A DNA stretch of 64,000 bases, from NCBI GenBank assembly GCA_039519185.1, contig CM076849.1, positions 868,001 to 932,000 of the forward strand, given 5' to 3'. The position numbers and the translations under genes were made by a program. A model generated the notes under the pieces. That model ran no database searches. It had not been told where the DNA came from and was given only the letters and a program-made list of their open reading frames with translations. Positions 57,201-64,000 of this stretch are shown here, piece after piece (the first letter of the stretch is position 1; every line of letters begins with the position of its first letter). The DNA is from Astragalus membranaceus. Its lineage: Eukaryota; Streptophyta; Magnoliopsida; Fabales; Fabaceae.

Positions 57201-59550
57201 ACCCGATCCTGCACAAAACAACCATCCAAAGTAAGATTAACATCACAACCTTCATCCACTAACTGACCAGCAAACAATAAATTTGAGGCAAGCCCAGGTG
57301 CTACCAGCACATTTCTAAAAGTAGAATTTATGTCACCAACATTCGTTATAGGAAGGGTACTACCATTAGCAATTTGAATTTTTTGATTACCAATATAAGA
57401 GCGTAAATTGTGCAGGAGTTCAGAGGAACCCGTCATGTGATTCGATGCACCAGAGTCAAGTAACCAAGCAATGAAAGAAGACATACCAGTAATACCCAAG
57501 GCAGAAAGAGCAGATAGTACCATTTGTTGAATTAACTCAGGCTGAAGAGCACCACCATCAGACGCAGCAGGAATGGAAGGACCAGCAGCAGAGCTAGATG
57601 CACCAGTGGTGGAAGGACCAGCTGTAGAGCTAGTAGTGGCATGGAATGCCTGTGTCGGACGCCTAGTCAGTCGTGGAGGACGCGTAGGACATGCAGAGAT
57701 GAAATGACCCTGCTGCTTGCAGTAATTGCAAAATTTCTTAGGACAACTACGAGCAACATGTCCAAATTGTTTACAAGAGAAGCATTGAGTTTGTCGCATA
57801 TCACAGCCCACTCTTCTATTGTGCGCAGCATACGCGACAGTCACAGGTTCAAAATGGACGAGATCATTAAGTATGGTTCCTTGAGTATTCAGACGTTGTT
57901 CTTCTCTGAGCAGTTCACCAACACAGATATCCAAGGAAGGAACAGGGTTCCTATTCAGCAAGGCACCCCGAACAGCCTCAAATTCTGGATGAAGTTTCAT
58001 GAGAAATTGATCTCGTTTACTAGTATCATGCACATCACGAACGACCGACAGGGATGGTTTGGGAACGGCGGCATATATAATAGTAGAGTGTTCTGTCCAT
58101 AAATTTAAAAAACCAGAATAATATTCTTGAATTGACAAATGACCTTGTTTGTAATTGGCAATCTCTAACTCCAATTGAAAACGCTTAGCTGTATTGTCCT
58201 GGTTGTAAATACGCTGCAAATAATTCCACATCTCATGAGCAGTTGAAAATGCTCGCAAATTATTGATCATCTGAGGATCAATAGTACTGAGGATCCAAGA
58301 AATAATCTGAGCATCTTGGACTTCCCACACGTCTAAGGCGGGTTTATCTTCTGGGGCCTTAGAAACCCCATCAAGGTGACTCCATAAACCTTTGCCTTTG
58401 ACATACATCTTGAATTGAAATTCCCAAGTAGCATAATTCTTGCCGGTAAAGCGGATACAAAAATTATCTTTCTCTAGCGTTGTCATGATATCTAGAAAAT
58501 AACAGATGCTAAAAAATATCACAAAAAGAGCCAACTAATGCCACGAATCAATAACTTGAAGACAGTGAAATTCACGCGAACCAAAGACAATGAAATTAAC
58601 CAATTAACCCAAAGAGAGGAACAGTAGCGCAGCAGAGGAACCCAACAGAACTTGCGAAGAGATCTTGCAAACAGCAAGATGTGCGATCCACGATCAGAAC
58701 CCGAACAGAACTTGCGATCTGTGAACAAAGGTGCAAGAAACACCAACACGAAGCCACGAACCAGAGAACCAGAGAAACCGACAGCGCACGAAACAAGGGA
58801 TCCGACGACGCAGCGGCGAACCACGAACACGAAGCCGAAGGAACAACGAACACGGAGATGCGGGTACACGGAGCACCAGAGATCCGAACCACGAAACCGA
58901 ACCACAAAGGGAACCAAACCACAAAACAGAAATCGAACCAAAGATCCACGAGGAGGACGACGATCTTGAACGAAAAAAAATGAAATCACAGGAGCAAACG
59001 AACGTCGAACCAGAGCAAACGAAAGCGAACGGAGGACGATGCGCACGGCGGAGGGCGATGCGCACAACGAAGGACGCGCGAGGAGAACGGCGACGGCGCG
59101 AGAAGAACGGCGACGACGCGAGGAGAACCAGGATCAACGAACAAGGACGTAACACAGCACACAGATGGCGACAGCCAAACAAGATCCAGAGCAAAAAACG
59201 AAAAAAAACCCACCTACAGTGAACCCAGGAGCAGTGACCAACACGTGATCAAGATGAAAGCAAGAGGAAAAAAAACTGAAATCACAGGGATGATCGAAAC
59301 CCTACTGATACCATGTCAAACATAACACACGATATTGTTTACGCAGTTCGGCCAAAGATTGCGTACATCTGCAACTACAGAGTAGCTGTAGTTCCGTTTT
59401 ATTAATAATGTCTCAGTGTGCTTGAATACAATTACAAATGAGATTAAATAGCTTTGTCTCTCAAAACCTAACGGGCCTGGGCCAAAGCATAAGCATATAA
59501 ATAAATCTACACAACTACTATTTACAGCTTCCCTATTTTCCTTATTCACA
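54219..59550 (-). mobile_element. Ty1/copia retrotransposon, 237-bp LTRs, ATGAA target duplication
   Basis: The LTRs at 54219-54455 and 59314-59550 are both 237 bp, start TGTCAAACATAACACACGA and end TATTCACA. They differ at seven sites by eye, about 3%. ATGAA flanks the element at 54214-54218 and 59551-59555. The primer site TGGTATCAGTAGG abuts the 5' LTR (59301-59313) and the polypurine tract TTTGAGGGGGGA lies beside the 3' LTR. Between the 5' LTR and gag is an unusually long leader of about 0.8 kb (58487-59300) that is rich in CGA/AACCG phrases. Confidence 0.97.
54447..58486 (-). pseudogene. Copia gag-pol polyprotein with frameshifts
   Basis: The start is most likely MTTLEKDNFCIRFTGKNYAT at 58486. 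Gag has two zinc knuckles (CFSCKQFGHVARSC and CNYCKQQGHFISAC). Protease is WLLDSGASNHMTG. Integrase has the HRKLGHPN pre-integrase motif, then FIDDYSRFTW, SDSGGEY and NTPQQNGVAERKN. Reverse transcriptase has KLKRSLYGLKQAPRAW and LLLLYVDDMIITGSD, and RNase H has STESEYRAMSTACSE. Frameshifts occur near 57180-57195 (gag/integrase linker) and 55585-55610 (within reverse transcriptase, before CKLKRSLYG). All catalytic motifs are otherwise legible, so inactivation is limited to a few small indels. Confidence 0.95.
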
Positions 59551-59619
59551 ATGAAACCTTTTTATTCGTAGTTCAATATATATAACTACGTGCATAAAAC
59601 TTATCCTAACATAATACCT

Positions 59620-59985
59620 CACCTATATAATATTACCCGCATTGGGTCGTCACGTATACTATTCCCACATTGGGCCGTCACGTATACTATACCCGCATTG
59701 GGCCGTCACGTATACTTGTCATGAACATAACCTCAACCTCATTTATTATAACCTCAACCTCAATTAAATATTAAATCATTAAACAACTTTCGTGACCTCA
59801 CTCGTGGTTACTAACGCTCATTAACATGGCTTAGGAAACATCACAATCCAGTCCAAACATCATTATCTCAATCACAATCAATATTACCCGCATTGGGCCG
59901 TCACCTATACTATGTATGCTATACCCGCATTGGGCCGTCATGTACACTATGTATACTATACCCGCATTGGGCCGTCACGCATACT
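59620..59985. repeat. Dispersed-tandem repeat, unit about 27 bp
   Basis: TACCCGCATTGGGCCGTCAC followed by GTATACT occurs six times in two clusters (59634-59716 and 59884-59990), with an intervening CATAACCTCAACCTC stretch. Confidence 0.8.
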
Positions 59986-59989
59986 TGAC

Positions 59990-61700
59990 ATAACATAACC
60001 TCAACTTTTTAATCATTAACATTCAACAACATGACTTGAAATCGTTCACCTCATATCATTCATCAATACATAGGGTTGGGGGAAGGATTAGAATAGGTTT
60101 GGAATCAATTAGGAATGTTTTGGACCCATTTTAAAATCTAGGACAGAAAGATCAGCATGGGTCGTGCTGACTTATCAGCATTTCTAAAATCTGGGACAGA
60201 AAGATCGGCACTGGTCGTGCCAAAATCAGCACGGGTCGTGCTGACTTATCAGCATTTCCAAAAATCCTGTTTTCGTGTGAAATTCTCATTCCGATCGATT
60301 CCGAAACTTATTCCGATCGATACCCAACACAATCAAACATTATTCCAGTCTAGAACAACAATCATAATCATCAACCAATCCAAACAATCACATTATCAAG
60401 CAATCGACCGTATAATTCCTCGTTCGAAACATGATTTTCATAAAACGGTTTTGACTCGAAAAAAACGCACGATTGAACATAAAACAGGACATGCAACAAT
60501 ATTTCGACAAAAAATCCCTAAGCGAGTATAGAACTCACCACAGTGTGATTAAAATCACAACAACAACCAATACGAAATCCAAGCTATGCTCAATCGATCT
60601 AAACTCTCCGAAACGCTCTCCAATTCGAACTCGGACTACCCGAACTACTCCAAATCCGAATTCCAACAGCTAGAACCCTCTCCTTGCTACTCCAATCTAC
60701 AATGCAGCTTTTAGATGACTCCATCCAGCTCCCAATCACAAGTCTTTAACTTTACAACCGAAATTGCCAAAAACCGATTTCTAGCTCTCCAAGTGTCTCA
60801 AACTGAAACCCAACAACCCTATTAGACTCTAGCTCAGCCTCCCAATTGTAGTTTCAGTTCCAATCATCCCTTTCAAAGGTTCCTCAAGCATGAAGTGGAA
60901 CTTTAACTCTTGAATCTTCTTTAACCTTGTGCAAGCAATGTCAAGAACATCTTTGAAGATAAATTGAAAAACTATTTCTGCACACATGTTACAGCAGCAC
61001 TTCCAAGTGTTACCACAAGCTTCAAGGTTCACTTCTTGCTAACTATAATCCCCAATGTAGCTCCCAAACTTTTGATACAGCCCTCAATTTACAAATGCAA
61101 ACTTTAATTTAACATCTATAGCTCCTAGAACCCACATGCATGAAAGATAAAATGCCACATTGTAGAGTTTTCCAAACTTGAAGTTCAAACCCTCCAAGAA
61201 CTCGAAAATGGTGGATGGAGATGGAGAAGGGTGTGGGTTGCGAAATTGGTATCAAAATGTGGAGGAGAATGAGCTGATTGTAATGGTGTTAAAATCCCTC
61301 TCATGCATCAAGGTTGGGTGATGATCTCTCCTCTCTCTTTCCTCTCTCACTCTCACTCCCAAGTTCTTTCTTTCTTTCTTTCTAATTCTGTTTTGTTTTC
61401 AGCCAAAGTGAAGTGGGAGTGTGTTGTTGACATAGTGCATTCAGCTGAAGGTTCACTTAACCAAGGTAAAGGACCATATTACCCTTGGTTCCCATATCCC
61501 CCTTAAAACTAATTTAAAATCAACAACTACTCAATAATACACACTTCACATTATTTAGAAATTAAACATATAATCAACCTGTCCACTCCAGGACAATCTC
61601 CTCATCATTAATTAATTAAGCTAAATTACTCAATTTAGCTAATTCATCGACCATAACCTCTTGCTAATTTCTATTAACTAAATTAGCTAAATTGGGGATG
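59990..61700. other. Interior of the older Tekay/Del-like LTR, no gene
   Basis: A direct duplication of about 55 bp occurs at 60140-60260 (GGGACAGAAAGATC ... GGTCGTGC ... TTATCAGCATTTC). Small frames (for example 60157-60531 and 61303-61506) have no family motif. Confidence 0.5.
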
Positions 61701-61738
61701 TTACACTCTAGATTTCAACTCATACGCGTTAAACAAAC

Positions 61739-62480
61739 TTGTGTTCAATGTTGACTTTGCATCCATTGTTTACCGTAAGAATATTGGAGATCAAATATCC
61801 TTTTTCTATAGTTGGGAGTGTGGCCATTCATATTTCTCCTGACGAAGCTACTAGCAAGAAGACTTTTAGTCATTTTGCTCGAGTTTTGATTAATCTTGAT
61901 CTTAAAGATTCAATTCGCGACAAAAACTTGGTGAAAAGGTAAGGGTTTGTTTTTTTTGTCCATTGGCCATTCCATTTCGAACTGTAAAAATAGATTGGAT
62001 GCTAATCTTGTTGATAATACTCTAGTTGAATGAAAGAGGAGACCTATTCTTGACAACGGTAAAGCACTTGTTCAGCAGTATGGATTTAATGATCAATGAA
62101 AGTGGTCAACCTAAGGATCTTGATCATGCCAGTAGCTCAAAATATCGTAAAATCATCAAATTAAAGTTAATGCTATTAAAGATCCTGAAAATAGAATGGT
62201 TGAGAATTTCCATTGCTCAAGTTTACATGAGTATGAAAACACTCAGAGTTGTTCATACAGATGAGAGGTTGAATGAAGAAATGCGTGATCACTCTCCTAA
62301 CAGAAGTGATTTAACGGTTGAAGATAGTCAAAAAGTTTCAGTGCAAGATAAACCTACTAATTAAAACTGTGGATGAAGTGGTTGATAAAGTGTATCTTAA
62401 AAATCTTTTTGAGTCTACTGTTCATATTACTGAAGTTCCAGAAGATATAGCAGCAAAGTTGAGGGTATTGGAAAGGGTAT
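61739..62480 (+). pseudogene. LINE ORF1-like (DUF4283-type) remnant
   Basis: The + translation reads YPFSIVGSVAIHISPDEATS followed by KKTFSHFARVLINLDLKDSI. This resembles the conserved core of plant LINE ORF1 / DUF4283 proteins, where an IDEAT ... FGHFARVLVDIDL pattern is typical. The frame stops after NLVKR at 61942 and restarts in other frames up to about 62480 (for example MNERGDLFLTTVKHL at 62026). It is a degraded piece with no reverse transcriptase nearby. Confidence 0.5.
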
Positions 62481-63226
62481 AGAATGATGATGTGCAAGAA
62501 ATCTGTTTCCGCGTGTTAGATGCAGTTGTTGTTTTATGCAAATAAGAAAAGGAATTATAATAATATTTGAATATTGATAAATGGCATACCACAACACAAT
62601 GACCTCTTATAAACTGCATATATGTATGTAGTCTAGATTGTTTACAAGTCAGCGTTAATTAAAAGAAAGTGGTTGGCGAATCTGTGAAACTGATGCCTGA
62701 TGGATGAAGAGGAAGAAGAATATTATGAAAATCTAGAATTGAAACTAAAAGCTGAGTTGAAGAGTTTAAGGGAATAAAAATCGTGTTGCAGATAATGCTG
62801 TGTGGGTCGCTGTCTGTTGTCTGGTAACAAAATGGTCAGCACGATGATATGATCAAGCTGTCTGCCTAGGTTGTCGTCGTAGTCGTCGTCATTTTCAATT
62901 CAACGCATGCACAACTACTACTGACTCATAATCCCGCGTCTCACAACTAAACCGGTCTAGCTGTAATGTAAAACTCTCTTTTCTTTATCTTCTCACTCTC
63001 ATTCACCAAATCAGCAATAAGCAATATATTAAATAACGTCTCTGTCACACACTACACATGCCTGCCTGCCTATCATAATGATAATATATTGAGTTGAGAC
63101 TTGAGACTTAGTCAGGTTGCTAATTATTGCCAATTATGAATTCAGGTGAATGAAGAAGTCATTAATTAATTATATTATATTCCCCTGTTAGTACAGTAGT
63201 ACATTAGTACTACTATTTTTTGAGTG
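62481..63226. other. Upstream region of the bHLH gene
   Basis: No gene is seen. A GTCGTCGTAGTCGTCGTC microsatellite lies near 62872. The final ~300 bp are AT-rich and probably promoter. Confidence 0.4.
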
Positions 63227-63236
63227 TATATAAATA
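63227..63236 (+). promoter_or_regulatory. Candidate TATA box of the bHLH gene
   Basis: TATATAAATA lies 81 bp before the ATG at 63317, leaving room for a short 5' untranslated region. It is the best-placed TATA match in this AT-rich stretch. Confidence 0.5.
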
Positions 63237-63316
63237 AATAGAGTATTACTGATGAAGCATTAAAACAACTGGGAGCTTCTTCTACCATATATACCATAGG
63301 GGTCCTAAGAAACAGA

Positions 63317-63975
63317 ATGGAGGAGCCTGCTGAGATGATTTCTGAACAATGGTGTTCTCTTAGTGGACTCTACACAGCTAAGGAAGCTGACTTTATGAGC
63401 CAGTTACTTGGTAACAGCTTGGTCCCAGGACAGCTCTATGAAAATTCCAATTTCGGAATTGAATCTTCATTTTGGCCTACTGGCAATGAATCCACAATAG
63501 TTAGTGTACAAGGGGGTCTAGACAGCAAACATATAAATGAAATTGAAAACAACACTGATCTAGTAGACACGGGGAAAGATGATGTTCCTGATGACAAGAT
63601 GGCTCCAAAGGAACGTGAAAATGAAATATTTGTTTCTGAACAAGAAAGAAACAGGGAAATAACCGGAAAAAGATCTAGGAGCTCCAACGAGGTACGTACA
63701 AACACGCAGAATGCATGATTCTTCAAATTACTATTCTGTTTTTTCTTTCCAAGTGATAAGCAACATTTTCTTTTTATATATAGGTCCCTAAGAACAAGCG
63801 GAATGTTAAATCTAACAAGAATATGATGAGCTATGCTGCTTCTCAGGATGAGACCTTAAGCAGCACTTGCTGTTCAGATGATGACTCCAATGCTTCTCAG
63901 AACGATTCTACTGCTCTCAAGTCAAGTCGCAAATCGAGAGGTTCCGCTACTGATCCACAGAGCCTCTATGCAAGA
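63317..63975 (+). CDS. bHLH transcription factor, RSL (root hair defective six-like) class, 5' part
   Basis: Two exons are visible: 63317-63691 (125 codons) and 63784-63975 (64 codons), joined by a GT/AG intron in phase 0. A further donor (GTGGGT) starts at 63976 and the gene leaves the window. The product begins MEEPAEMISEQWCSLSGLY. After an acidic middle region comes KKRSRSS-like basic sequence, a Ser-rich stretch, and SRKSRGSATDPQSLYAR. That last motif leads into the bHLH domain in RSL2/RSL4-type proteins (bHLH84/85/139 group), which promote root-hair growth. The intron position after YAR is also typical of the group. The basic helix-loop-helix itself is outside the window, so the class call rests on the N-terminal flank. 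Confidence 0.85.
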
Positions 63976-64000
63976 GTGGGTCCTTACCTTACTAGTTTCT

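Larger units (their letters stand above)
53940..61705 (-). mobile_element. Older Tekay/Del-like LTR (minus strand), interrupted by a copia element
   Basis: The right edge, read on the minus strand, starts TGTAACATCCCCAATTTAGC, close to the TGTAACACCCC start of the LARD-like element. It contains a comparable plan: a promoter-like part, a tandem repeat with GGGTCGTCACGTATACT-type units (59620-59985), and a TCACCCTTCATG phrase near the far end. No paired LTR, target duplication or gag/pol was found, and the left edge is uncertain. Without the copia element it is about 2.4 kb. Confidence 0.45.

Noticed and set aside
58519..59222. Several 75-182-codon frames rich in Arg/Glu (+) or Ser/Phe/Val (-)
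   Set aside because: They fall in the non-coding leader of the copia element, between primer site and gag, and overlap one another in many frames.

Overview
The window looks like nuclear DNA of a flowering plant. The host genes have plant-type introns with GT/AG borders, the three recognisable genes are plant orthologues, and about two thirds or more of the sequence is plant transposable elements. The repeat families (an Ogre-like LTR, Tekay/Del-like long LTRs, a tRNA-derived SINE, CACTA and MULE elements) are most familiar from papilionoid legumes, so a legume is my best guess; that is inference, not proof.

Host genes are sparse. RPS29/uS14 (15.5-16.4 kb, +) has three exons and encodes 56 residues. 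BUB3 (28.1-19.6 kb, -) has eight exons and encodes 339 residues; its reading frame is intact although a 5.6-kb chromodomain Ty3/gypsy element sits in intron 2. A root-hair-type bHLH gene (RSL class, 63.3 kb onward, +) begins at the right edge and runs out of the window before its bHLH domain.

Layout. 0.6-1.1 kb: probable end of an LTR element. 3.3-10.4 kb: a dense set of terminal-inverted-repeat elements (three Mutator-like loci, one with a nested member, and one CACTA), most with perfect 9-bp or 3-bp target duplications, plus a SINE/LINE chimera. 10.8-15.3 kb: a PIF/Harbinger-like element carrying a broken transposase, fragments of a receptor kinase and an amino-acid transporter, and a nested Mutator-like element. 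It ends about 240 bp upstream of the RPS29 start codon. 17.7-18.2 kb: a small MITE. 19.6-28.1 kb: BUB3 with its intronic retrotransposon. 28.2-29.1 kb: an element with an 8-bp duplication just upstream of BUB3. 29.2-33.0 kb: a Mutator-like element with long TIRs, a 10-bp target duplication and a nearly complete four-exon transposase gene, disabled by a 4-bp duplication and one stop codon. 33.2-35.7 kb: a tandem array with a three-unit higher-order structure. 36.4 kb: a full-length SINE. 37.4-42.3 kb: a truncated copia element whose gag is split cleanly by a CACTA element. 42.4-61.7 kb: nested LTR retroelements, namely an Ogre-like LTR interrupted by a very young 8.2-kb element with 2.8-kb LTRs and no gag/pol, then a related older LTR interrupted by a copia element with 237-bp LTRs. 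61.7-62.4 kb: a LINE ORF1-like remnant.

The mobile elements do not form one system with the host genes. The window records successive insertions whose order can be read from nesting and target duplications. Mutator-like and Harbinger-like elements lie close to gene starts, while LTR elements form nests or sit in an intron.
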